DNA of 64,000 bases from Winogradskyella tangerina (GTDB lineage Bacteria; Bacteroidota; Bacteroidia; Flavobacteriales; Flavobacteriaceae): assembly GCF_003260205.1 (NCBI RefSeq), contig NZ_QERF01000004.1, positions 1 to 64,000 of the forward strand. The letters are read 5' to 3'. Positions 37,401 to 45,437 of this stretch are shown piece by piece (positions within the stretch are counted from its first letter, which is position 1; every line of letters begins with the position of its first letter). The notes under the pieces are model-generated. The model worked only from the letters and a program-made list of their open reading frames with translations, was not told where the DNA came from and ran no database searches. The position numbers were made by a program, and so were the translations under genes.

Positions 37401-38972
37401 CGGAATCAGATCATCAGTTCCTTAACTACACAGCTTTTCTTCTGGAAAATGGACGAAAAATCACCTTATAAAACCATAGATTTTGGTGGTGATATCAATA
37501 GTACTCTAGCATTAAAGGATAAATTATATGTGCTTCTTTGGAACAATAGTGTAAAGGTTTTAGACCTCAATGAACAAAAGGAAGTCCTTACCATACAATT
37601 ATTAGAGCGCAATAATATTATTAAACCCGTATTTCTAACTCCCGAAGGATACTTTAAAGCTGCCAAAGAAAATATTAGAAATTATCATTTTGTAAAAGGA
37701 AAAGATGCCTTCTCAATCTTGAATTATGAGCTATTTTTAAATCGTCCTGATATAATTTTATCACGACTTGAGTTTGCCAATAAGAAAGTTGTTAAGGTCT
37801 ATAAGGACGCCTATTTAAAACGTCTTAAACGCAATAATTTAACTGAGGATATTGATTACTTTAGTTTGAAACGACCAAGTATTGAATTACTGAATAAAAC
37901 CGATATTAAGGTTGTAACCAGTGACAGAAAACTGTCATTATCGATTAAAAAATCTGAAGACGTTAGTCAACTAATGGTTTACATGAATGGCGTTCCGGTG
38001 TATGAAGATACAAGTGCAGAATCACAGGTCGTATTTACTGTGGAATTAACAAGCGGAATTAACAAGATTACAATTATCGGTTCTGATAAGAATAGTATAG
38101 AAAGTGATCCTATCACTCTTGAAATCACAAATACTTCGGAACAGCTGCCACCAAATATTTATTATGTCGGAGTAGGTGTATCGCAGTATGAAGATACTTC
38201 AATGAATTTAAGATTTGCCGATATTGACGTGCGAAGTATTTCTGAAGTTATGGCTGAAAAATTTGAAGGACGAATTCAGATAGATACGCTCAACAATAAG
38301 AATGCTACTAAAACTGAGATTTTATCATTAAAAGAGAAGCTAAAATCAACAAGCATTAATGATATTGTTATTATTTCTTTCTCCGGACATGGATTAGTCG
38401 ATGACAACCAAGATTTTTATTTCGCTACTCACGATGTAGACTTCGACAACCCAAGTGAAAAAGGATTGTCTTATGAAAACATCCAGTATTTACTAGACGA
38501 TATCCCTGCACGAAAGAAAATTCTATTAATCGATGCTTGTCATAGTGGTGAACTAGATGATTCCGACATAACCGAACCTGTTGCCACTGATAGAAACGTC
38601 AAAGGCTATCGTCCTGAAGGCGCCAAAGGATCCAAGGGATCTAGAATAAGATCTGTAGGAGGTGCCGACAGTTTCGAGTTGATGCAAACCTTATTCTATG
38701 ATCTCGATCGCGGTAATGGTGCCTTCATAATCTCAGCCGCTGGCGGTAAAGAATTTGCTTTTGAAAGTGATGATTGGGGCAATGGTGTATTCACCTATAG
38801 TTTTATTAATGCCATAAATGAACTGAGTAGAACAGGCTATCCGCACGACGGTAAAATAAACATTTCAGAATTGAAGAATTACATCTATAAAAGTGTATCT
38901 CGTTTAACCAATAACCAACAAAAACCTACCTCGAGAGCCGAAAATTTGGAATGGGATTGGGTTTTGGAATAA
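34425..38972 (+). CDS. Giant exported caspase (peptidase C14) with beta-propeller N-terminus
   Basis: 1515 aa with a signal peptide ending ATAQ. Residues about 25-1130 are WD40/PQQ-like propeller repeats (for example LYVLLWNNSVKVLDLNEQKEVL), followed by a short beta-sandwich (about 1180-1270) and a C14 caspase domain (about 1275-1515). Catalytic His is H1322 (SFSGHGL) and catalytic Cys is C1372 (LIDACHSG). A basic Gly/Lys/Ser linker, AKGSKGSR (K1401-R1407), sits between the large and small subunit regions, where caspases are processed. Propellers would recognise a partner or damage signal. Last gene of its operon; stops 9 bases from the end of the opposing operon. Confidence 0.92.
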   Translation: MSRYITVFFLILFYASKATAQDNFLELPEQIYVSVLSDDNKTLAVASKRSVYLLNIEKMTLENTINVIKDRKSHSAIHNIQFRKEDNFLVVKTFELEEFDSRYENEDLSKDINYIYDLRNNSLVDTYSALTFKSGKITAFNELKKDIFYGDNDNSFLELKENMSLYINDTLLNKEQYDEWVEFIQFMKNSESASIRNDEGIAIEVRGKIRHLKTFNNDQKLAIVYFDSIIDDQNHYKLEIRNTSTLSLIAEKDYKTPRIISEIEFAEDDQYFVLFEDKISPDYYKKQSKTSKFWENFRPDVKVTFLSSKDLSKPDAIVDVDKEDFIVDNGTFWVIEDDNIANYQYETNKVLSNIYTLDFEFHRTRGFYKINENECLIIGSAKDKQEKDYITKNGVIKYSLQDTKLYNQIAAVKSVDTLYNTFSPFLQNNDFKGDEIQFSGDNSVFMASTNSQDEFQLWSLKARKKLHDIDLKISSKAHLDANGEAVLIFSRPDNMINGFLLRKLDITTGEITSSEHTISDGKNPMFADFYHNYEGSKWIGIDEHTVWLVDTESLTFEKIWDDKFESGYVYDYNLVYADEKTVYFKGTAYSRIAKRKIQGVWAYDIATNTIEKFDIYTDKRNVFRYGNRLLSYDEQGHYIHNLKTSEIEHQSNVNPAHIYNVINHKNTSYLLLGDGQQYSQDLKVLELDNNTNDEKNDFILKIRYQDYSSFKHFFAIEEGLVYMDNEWNMQLYSPELQYTSKWKQNSKAKHFGTINIDPTGSLIFDGNYTLNLKSLEFQEIELNPNIHDAAGFFLSPYDSQSQLMFVRSYGFSDNNGNAYVQCKLVKNNGTKDILWTSNKITDKDIVSFTNVLVSKNKKFAILYKDSYLNHYYVLDIEKQELSKRKLPFKERFLSDRCFIMGDSKLYVYDPGAMSDIDSKSKTYVYDIATGKLVTTLKEIQITDEFSGGQLLYINWETGYNAFYLGRLKANKLKEDFDYNSYSIGNSSFYDAPRNQIISSLTTQLFFWKMDEKSPYKTIDFGGDINSTLALKDKLYVLLWNNSVKVLDLNEQKEVLTIQLLERNNIIKPVFLTPEGYFKAAKENIRNYHFVKGKDAFSILNYELFLNRPDIILSRLEFANKKVVKVYKDAYLKRLKRNNLTEDIDYFSLKRPSIELLNKTDIKVVTSDRKLSLSIKKSEDVSQLMVYMNGVPVYEDTSAESQVVFTVELTSGINKITIIGSDKNSIESDPITLEITNTSEQLPPNIYYVGVGVSQYEDTSMNLRFADIDVRSISEVMAEKFEGRIQIDTLNNKNATKTEILSLKEKLKSTSINDIVIISFSGHGLVDDNQDFYFATHDVDFDNPSEKGLSYENIQYLLDDIPARKKILLIDACHSGELDDSDITEPVATDRNVKGYRPEGAKGSKGSRIRSVGGADSFELMQTLFYDLDRGNGAFIISAAGGKEFAFESDDWGNGVFTYSFINAINELSRTGYPHDGKINISELKNYIYKSVSRLTNNQQKPTSRAENLEWDWVLE

Positions 38973-38981
38973 GGTAACGAC

Positions 38982-41966
38982 CTAGTTCAGAATAAACTTC
39001 TCAATCGTATTTGCACTATACATCTCCTTCAGTTTATTCGATCTAAATAGCGTTTGATCTACCTTTCGTCGCATGGCATCACTTTGACTATTATTCCCTT
39101 TAAAATTGAAATAAACTGATGCTAAAAGATAATCCGTGGTACGTTCTATTTGGGTAAGTAAGTTGTAATAATAATCGGTGTTTTCGATGTTGCCAAGATC
39201 AATGCTAGCTTTAGTGAGGATTTTAAGCAAATCGGCGTTTTGCGTTTTACTATTCTCCTTGCTAATCATTGGCAATGCAATCTTAGCTGCCTCTTCAGGA
39301 TTTGCATTTAAGTACAGAAATTGAGCATAAACGATTCCCGTTTTTGCAGTTTTATCGATATCAAAGGCGAGTTTATAAAGTTTTTCGGTATCGCTTTTTG
39401 TTCCAAATTTTAGTTTATCCTTTGCAGTATTGAGAAGATATTCAACAATTTCAGTTGTCACTTTATTATCCACTGAAAATTCAGAGGCGCTTAATAAACT
39501 AGATTCTGCACCTTCCAACTGATTGGTTTCTACTTGGCTGTATCCTAAGTTTTTATTGCCTTTAACAAAGGAAGCATCTATTGAATTTGCCTTTTCATAA
39601 GCACTTATGGCTTCAGAATAATTCTTCGTGTTAAAGTGGGTCTGACCCAGTAAATACCAGAGGTCTGGTGTATTAGGCAACTTTTCTATTGCACTGGTTA
39701 AGAAGGAAATAGAACGTTCTGATTTACCTTCTGAATTATACAAATTCACTAAAGCGCTATAGGCTTTACCATAAGTTTCACTGTATTCGAGTGCTTTTAA
39801 ATATTGACGTTCGGCTTCCGCTGTTTTTCCTAATTTGAAATTGAGAAAATTACCATAATTATAATAAGCTTCAGGATTATTACTATTTTTTGAAATGCCA
39901 CTTTCGAAGGCTTCAATGGCTAATAAAGGCTTTCTCAACTGCGACTTAAGCCAACCCAGACCAGCATAGGCTGTAACATGATAAGGATTTAATTTTATGG
40001 CCTTGGAATACAGGGAGTCGGCTACTCTTAATCGCGATAATCGCTTGTATTTCTGACTAATAAATTCTGCATATTCAAAATATACAATTGCCGATTCTGG
40101 ATTAGATTCAATGGCAGTGAGCAATAGTTTTTCGGCCGCTTCATCAGGAATATTATTGGTTTGAATATATTTCAATAAACCTGATGATTTTAATTTGGTA
40201 GAATCTGTTTGAAATGCCTTGGAATACCATTCTTGTGCAGCTTTTGAATTACCCTTCAATGCTTGAAGGTCGCTCATTTTTTGAAGCGCTACTATGTTAT
40301 TCGGATTCTCAGCAATAGCTTTTTTAAAGTAAGTCTCTGCAAGCTGATATTTACCCTTCATAACACTAATCTCACCCAGTTTTAAATTCGCATTTAAACC
40401 CTCATTTCCTAAAGAATTGTTGAGGTGATTCTCGGCCTCCTCAAAGCGGTATTGATCGATAAAACTATTACTAATATTAATATCTGGGCTTTCCCATGAT
40501 TTGATCAAAGACTTGGCCTTATTGAAATGATAAAAGGCGCTGTCATAAATCTTTTGATTATTGAAGATTAACCCTAAGGCATTATGAATATAAGCAGCAC
40601 GTGGCTCTAGCTTTAGAGCTTTATTTAGTTGTCGTTTTGCACGTTCAAATTTTGAATAGTTATTACTTCTAATAATCGCATAACTCTCTAGTAATAATTG
40701 ACTGGCTTGGATACGGTCTGAAAGAAAATTATCCTCACCCATAAGTTCTAAACAAATTTCAAGATGCTTCGATTGTTTAATAAATTCACGACTTGGTGGA
40801 AGTACAGATGAGCCTTCAATATATAAGTTTATAAGTCCCTGAGCTTCATTAGATAAAACGGTTAATAAGGAACTTTGCATTTTAGTTTTTAGACCTTCAG
40901 GTATTGATGTGTCTTCTAGTGTTGCCTTATAAATCTCATAAGCGCTTGAAGATTTGCCGTAATAAGATTTACGATCAAGGGCCGATTTAAATTTTGAAAT
41001 TAGACTACCGTAAGTTTTGTCTTCTAAGGCTGTTGTTTTAATACTCCTTGATGCCAAAGCGATGGTCTCGTCGATAGTTGATGCAATGTCTTCGAAGTTA
41101 ATGACAGCAGAATTTGAACTGACCTTTTTCAAAATGGCTCTGTCATTCTTAGTTCGAACAACAGGAATTTGCGACCGATTGAATTTTTCAGTCACAACTT
41201 TGTTAACATTATCGTATAAATAATCACCAAGCTCTCTGTATGTTATTGATGCATCATTATTGATATCGGCGTTATTAGCAAGACCTTTTATGAGATAATA
41301 GGTGAAGTAACCATGCTTTACGTCGCTACCTTCATGCGATAATTCATTTTCACCGCAGCTCAATATTTTTGTTGAATTCTGAAACATGGCCTGAATAGTA
41401 CCCATATTGGTTTGTGCACTTTTTTCAGACGTAAAACCAGAGCGACAAGCATCTAAGATCAAAATGACTCTAACACCTTTTTTTGAAAGATTTTTAATGA
41501 TGGTATTTATTCTATCCAAAGGAATAGTCCCACCCGAATAATACTCTTGCTTTGCGCTGGCATCTGCAGCCAACAAAAACCCTTCTTGCTCTCCAAAGTC
41601 ATCAACTACATCGCCATGACCGGCAAAATAGATATAGAGGATATCGCCTTCTGCACTGGCATTGAATTGTTTTTTTAATTCGAGGGTAACATTAAGTGCA
41701 ACGGCATCTTTATTTATGAGCAGACTAATATTTTCATCTTTTAAGCCTTCAATATCTTTTAAGTAATTCTTAAAAAGAGCCGCATCATTGTCGGCATAAT
41801 TTAATTTCAAGTCATCCGAATTGTAGTCCGAAACGCCAACGATTACCGCTCTTTTAGTTCCTGTTACAGTGGAGCTTACCGCATTGGGTTTTGAGCCTCT
41901 AGTCTCATCCTGAGACCAACAAAAACCTATGGTAAAGATTAATAAATATGTAAAAATGTGTTTCAT
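38982..41966 (-). CDS. Exported caspase with long C-terminal TPR array
   Basis: 994 aa from the ATG at 41964-41966, which gives a clean signal peptide (MKHIFTYLLIFTIGFCWSQ); a longer frame from a TTG at 42020 has a hydrophilic extension and is less likely. Caspase domain about 35-270 with H117 (YFAGHGD) and C174 (LDACRSG). Residues about 430-980 are TPRs (for example GKYQLAETYFKKAIAENP, NYSEAISAYEKANSID). A TRGSKP motif (R23) follows directly after the signal peptide. Last gene of the seven-gene minus-strand operon, 46 bases after the CHAT gene. Confidence 0.92.
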   Translation of the reverse strand: MKHIFTYLLIFTIGFCWSQDETRGSKPNAVSSTVTGTKRAVIVGVSDYNSDDLKLNYADNDAALFKNYLKDIEGLKDENISLLINKDAVALNVTLELKKQFNASAEGDILYIYFAGHGDVVDDFGEQEGFLLAADASAKQEYYSGGTIPLDRINTIIKNLSKKGVRVILILDACRSGFTSEKSAQTNMGTIQAMFQNSTKILSCGENELSHEGSDVKHGYFTYYLIKGLANNADINNDASITYRELGDYLYDNVNKVVTEKFNRSQIPVVRTKNDRAILKKVSSNSAVINFEDIASTIDETIALASRSIKTTALEDKTYGSLISKFKSALDRKSYYGKSSSAYEIYKATLEDTSIPEGLKTKMQSSLLTVLSNEAQGLINLYIEGSSVLPPSREFIKQSKHLEICLELMGEDNFLSDRIQASQLLLESYAIIRSNNYSKFERAKRQLNKALKLEPRAAYIHNALGLIFNNQKIYDSAFYHFNKAKSLIKSWESPDINISNSFIDQYRFEEAENHLNNSLGNEGLNANLKLGEISVMKGKYQLAETYFKKAIAENPNNIVALQKMSDLQALKGNSKAAQEWYSKAFQTDSTKLKSSGLLKYIQTNNIPDEAAEKLLLTAIESNPESAIVYFEYAEFISQKYKRLSRLRVADSLYSKAIKLNPYHVTAYAGLGWLKSQLRKPLLAIEAFESGISKNSNNPEAYYNYGNFLNFKLGKTAEAERQYLKALEYSETYGKAYSALVNLYNSEGKSERSISFLTSAIEKLPNTPDLWYLLGQTHFNTKNYSEAISAYEKANSIDASFVKGNKNLGYSQVETNQLEGAESSLLSASEFSVDNKVTTEIVEYLLNTAKDKLKFGTKSDTEKLYKLAFDIDKTAKTGIVYAQFLYLNANPEEAAKIALPMISKENSKTQNADLLKILTKASIDLGNIENTDYYYNLLTQIERTTDYLLASVYFNFKGNNSQSDAMRRKVDQTLFRSNKLKEMYSANTIEKFILN

Positions 41967-42012
41967 TAGGGACATTTTCAATGTTACCAAATTACAATTT
42001 TTCTTTCGGTGG

Positions 42013-44088
42013 CTACTCAATTAATACAAAGGCAGCCCATTTTTCTGGGTTGTTCGGATAAGATTTAAGCATTTTTCTTTGAGTTTCTATAAAGGCTTCG
42101 CGAACTGTATTATTATTTAACCACAACTCATAGAAACTGGTCATAAATTCTGCAGTTTCGATATCTGGCACCTCCCAAAGACTCATTATGATCATTTGAA
42201 CACCAGCCATTTTAAAAGCGCGCTGTAGTCCATAAACGCCTTCATTACCTTTGATATCTCCTAACCCGGTTTCACATGCACTTAATACCACTAATTTTGT
42301 GTTAGAAAGATCTAGGTTCGAAATTTCTAGGGCTGTCAGAATTCCGTCATTTCTTTCGTATGGATTGCTTCCAAATTGCCACGCGTAATTGGCATGTGCC
42401 AATAGTAATCCCGAACGTAATAATGGATTCTTGGCTTTCTTAAATTCTACAGTATTTGCACCATTGTCCTTATTGTTATCAAAAAAGAAACCATGAGTTG
42501 CTATATGCAAAACGTTAGGACTTTTACCATTCAGCGATTTGAAAACAGTTTCTGTTGCGTCATCACCAACAAGTTGATCAGATGTCTTAAAATTAGAACT
42601 AAATAAGTCATTGATATTGTTAATCTCAGTGGCTGAGCCTTCAAGATATTCCCAAGATTTAATCAATTGTTGGTCATTCAAATTATCTTGAGACATTAAA
42701 ACTTCAGATAACGATGGTTGATTACTGAAAAGTTTTGTTTTGCCTTCAACATCAAAATCATAATTAATCCCGCCGACAAAAAGCGCATCTTCAGATTCAG
42801 GATTGTTGCGTTTCAAAGTTATAACCTTAGAATTACTCACTTGCTCAAGGTCGTATAACTCGATGAGTCGTTCGTTTTTTTCATTGGTTAATGCAGCAAA
42901 GGCAACTTGATGTAAAATACCGTCAGGAGAAAAGTAGATTTTAGAAACACCTTTTAATTCTTCTTCCAATGGCGAAAGAATTAAATTGTAAATTTCTTTT
43001 GCATAACTAGAGGCATTCACTAAACGGCCTTTTGAACCTCTTGCTTTATATAGATTTGCTGAGGAATTTTGACTTAAGATGGTTTTAATTTCTTTCTCTT
43101 CAAAAAGTGGTATTATCTTCGGGTATCTCCAGTTTTTCTTGAAAAGTTGCGCTACATAAATAGTGTTATCTGTCCATTCGCCATCGTACCGTCTAAAATG
43201 GGTGAATTCTATAGAGATCTCATCCTCCAACAGCGCTGTTCTTCTCCAATTGATAGGTCTTTTGCGCTCATCTTTAAAATGAAACTGATAAATGGTTACT
43301 AATTCAGACTCAAGACCGCCTAAGCGATCTCTACGAAGTTCAAAGTCTTCAACACGTTGCGATTCCGGGAGGCTGAGCTGAAGGGCAATGAATTCTTTTT
43401 CGTTAATGTAGGCGTTTATTTTCTGATTAATATTGGCATTGTTTATAGATCTTAGTTTTCCGAGGATGTCTTTTGAGGTATTTAACAAAGCACCTTTAGT
43501 TAACAGCGTATTATTTACAAGCAGCGTATTGAATACACCGTACTTGTAATTGTATTTGTACGCAAAAGAGTGAAACAAATTAAAATAGGGAAGAATGTTT
43601 TCGTTGATAAAACGCTCTTTTTCATCATTATAGCGTTCGCTCAAGGCTTCTTCTGCATGTGCGAAAAGTGATTGGTTGATTTTGGTAAACGTTTGAATAA
43701 TTTCTCTGGGGTTATCAGTATCGTTATAGAATGCTATAAGATTGACTAAGGATTCTTCAAAGGATTTACGTTCAAATTCTAAATCATCTTGCCTTACTTT
43801 ATTTAGTTCGATATTAGTTTTTAGTTCATTTTGTGTGTCCTTGGTATACCTGTAATAAAAGTTGAGTTTAAATAAAATGGTTTTAAGATTGTGGTTAGAA
43901 TCTTTAAAATTCTCGTAAGCGAAAGCTTTAAGATCTTCACCTTCAATAATGGCCTGCATTACCTTTCCTTCTTTAGCAAGTTTATTGATCTCTTCGATTT
44001 TGGTGTCAAAATATTGCTGAGGTTGGTCCTTAGATTGTGAAAAGGATTGCAAAGTGATAAGAATAATAAATGAAGCAAGAAATTTCAT
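42013..44088 (-). CDS. Exported CHAT-domain protease (691 aa)
   Basis: 691 aa, signal peptide ending SFSQ. A helical N-terminal half (about 25-280) with degenerate TPR-like repeats is followed by the CHAT domain (about 365-691). Catalytic H532 (HIATHGFF) and C605 (LSACETGLG). An ARGSKG motif (R350) lies at the same place, just before the CHAT core, as TRGSKG in the 26786 gene; the two CHAT domains are closely similar (NPLLRSGLLLAHANYAW versus DPLLRSGLIFAGGNYAW). Recent duplication within the region is likely. Confidence 0.92.
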   Translation of the reverse strand: MKFLASFIILITLQSFSQSKDQPQQYFDTKIEEINKLAKEGKVMQAIIEGEDLKAFAYENFKDSNHNLKTILFKLNFYYRYTKDTQNELKTNIELNKVRQDDLEFERKSFEESLVNLIAFYNDTDNPREIIQTFTKINQSLFAHAEEALSERYNDEKERFINENILPYFNLFHSFAYKYNYKYGVFNTLLVNNTLLTKGALLNTSKDILGKLRSINNANINQKINAYINEKEFIALQLSLPESQRVEDFELRRDRLGGLESELVTIYQFHFKDERKRPINWRRTALLEDEISIEFTHFRRYDGEWTDNTIYVAQLFKKNWRYPKIIPLFEEKEIKTILSQNSSANLYKARGSKGRLVNASSYAKEIYNLILSPLEEELKGVSKIYFSPDGILHQVAFAALTNEKNERLIELYDLEQVSNSKVITLKRNNPESEDALFVGGINYDFDVEGKTKLFSNQPSLSEVLMSQDNLNDQQLIKSWEYLEGSATEINNINDLFSSNFKTSDQLVGDDATETVFKSLNGKSPNVLHIATHGFFFDNNKDNGANTVEFKKAKNPLLRSGLLLAHANYAWQFGSNPYERNDGILTALEISNLDLSNTKLVVLSACETGLGDIKGNEGVYGLQRAFKMAGVQMIIMSLWEVPDIETAEFMTSFYELWLNNNTVREAFIETQRKMLKSYPNNPEKWAAFVLIE

Positions 44089-44116
44089 AGTGAAAGTGTG
44101 AATTTTCAGAATTTAT

Positions 44117-45418
44117 CTAATATGGAACACCAAAAATTGAGAATGCTGCCCAATGTTTAGGATCATCATTGATTTCATTTTTATATTTTAGAATGGCCGT
44201 TCTTAGCGCTTCATGAGGCATTAAGGATTTGGCAATTTTAAGTTCGTTAAAAAAGAAATTCATTAAAGTCGCTGTTTCAGAATCACTTATATTCCATAAA
44301 CTCATTAAAACATGATTAGCACCAGCAATTTGGAAGGAACGCGCAAGCCCAATTATTCCACCTTCATGAGATTTTCCAAGCCCTGTTTGACAAGCACTTA
44401 ATACTACAAGATCTGCGTTAAGCATGCAGTCGTGACGTAAATTCATGATTTCACTCAAGGTGAGGTATGGTGAACTATCATCAGATTCGGCCAATACTAA
44501 AAAACTATTTTCCATTGGGTTTTCTGAATTTGAAATCCCATGCGTTGCAAAATATAAAAGGTCATAATCACAAATGGCGTCAATCACATTTTTCTTTGTA
44601 GCGTTCTCTCCACTAAGTAATGTGTAACTATCAACTTCTAAATTGCTAGTAATGCCTTTTACTTCTATTTCTGCTCCAGGTAAATCTGGAAATTCCCAAA
44701 TGCTATCATTTGGGTATTTTGGATTACTCGTGAAAAGCGCATTTTCCCATTTGTATTTCATTTTTTTAGAAAAATAGTCAGACTGATTTACCTTATTCGA
44801 AACCATCAATTCAAATAAACTAGGCGCTATGGAATAGCTCATTAGATCAACTAAGTAGCTATCATTAATTTTGAAAGCATAAAAGGGTAAAATTGAAATA
44901 TTCAAGGTCGGAACAATAATGATATGTTCGTAAGTAAGCAGCTCAAACTTCTCAGGAAACAGCAATTGATTGACAAATTTATAACTGCGCCTTAACTTCT
45001 TATTTGGAACAGATTTAGCCACTGCGCCTCTTAATTTGGGAGAGCTATTTCCATTCGAATTTGAGAAATACAAGTTGCTATTATTGATGTGTTCAATTAG
45101 TGATTCTTTGTCAACCAGAGTTGAAGTATACTGACGATTTTCACTTTGATCGAATAAGTTGATTTTTAAGGAATCATTTTCATAACTATAAACCAATAGA
45201 GCTGTTTTTTTTTCATAGTGATCAATACACCAACTGAGATAATCTTCACTTACCTCACCTGACGTAACCCATTCTTCGGGAGCTCCTCTTTTCATGTAAA
45301 GGTCCTTAAGATTTTCTTTATGAAGTTCAATAAGGTTTATGTCATTTTGCGCATATGAAGTGGCGCAAAAAGTCAGTAAGAGATAAGTAATACAGTATCC
45401 TAGTCGCTTTGAAATCAT
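44117..45418 (-). CDS. Exported compact CHAT-domain protease (433 aa)
   Basis: 433 aa, signal peptide ending SYAQ. Almost the whole mature protein is a CHAT domain with H293 (YFATHGI) and C343 (LSACQTGLG); there is no TPR region. The position of the RGSKG motif of the other CHAT proteins is taken by KLRGAVAK (R130). It is the most diverged of the three CHAT proteins. Lies 28 bases before the next CHAT gene and 19 bases after the caspase gene. Confidence 0.9.
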   Translation of the reverse strand: MISKRLGYCITYLLLTFCATSYAQNDINLIELHKENLKDLYMKRGAPEEWVTSGEVSEDYLSWCIDHYEKKTALLVYSYENDSLKINLFDQSENRQYTSTLVDKESLIEHINNSNLYFSNSNGNSSPKLRGAVAKSVPNKKLRRSYKFVNQLLFPEKFELLTYEHIIIVPTLNISILPFYAFKINDSYLVDLMSYSIAPSLFELMVSNKVNQSDYFSKKMKYKWENALFTSNPKYPNDSIWEFPDLPGAEIEVKGITSNLEVDSYTLLSGENATKKNVIDAICDYDLLYFATHGISNSENPMENSFLVLAESDDSSPYLTLSEIMNLRHDCMLNADLVVLSACQTGLGKSHEGGIIGLARSFQIAGANHVLMSLWNISDSETATLMNFFFNELKIAKSLMPHEALRTAILKYKNEINDDPKHWAAFSIFGVPY

Positions 45419-45437
45419 TAAATGATGCTTTATTATT

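Noticed and set aside
41967-42020. Longer N-terminus for the caspase-TPR protein from a TTG at 42020
   Set aside because: It adds a hydrophilic extension before the signal peptide and overlaps the CHAT stop; the ATG at 41966 is more likely.
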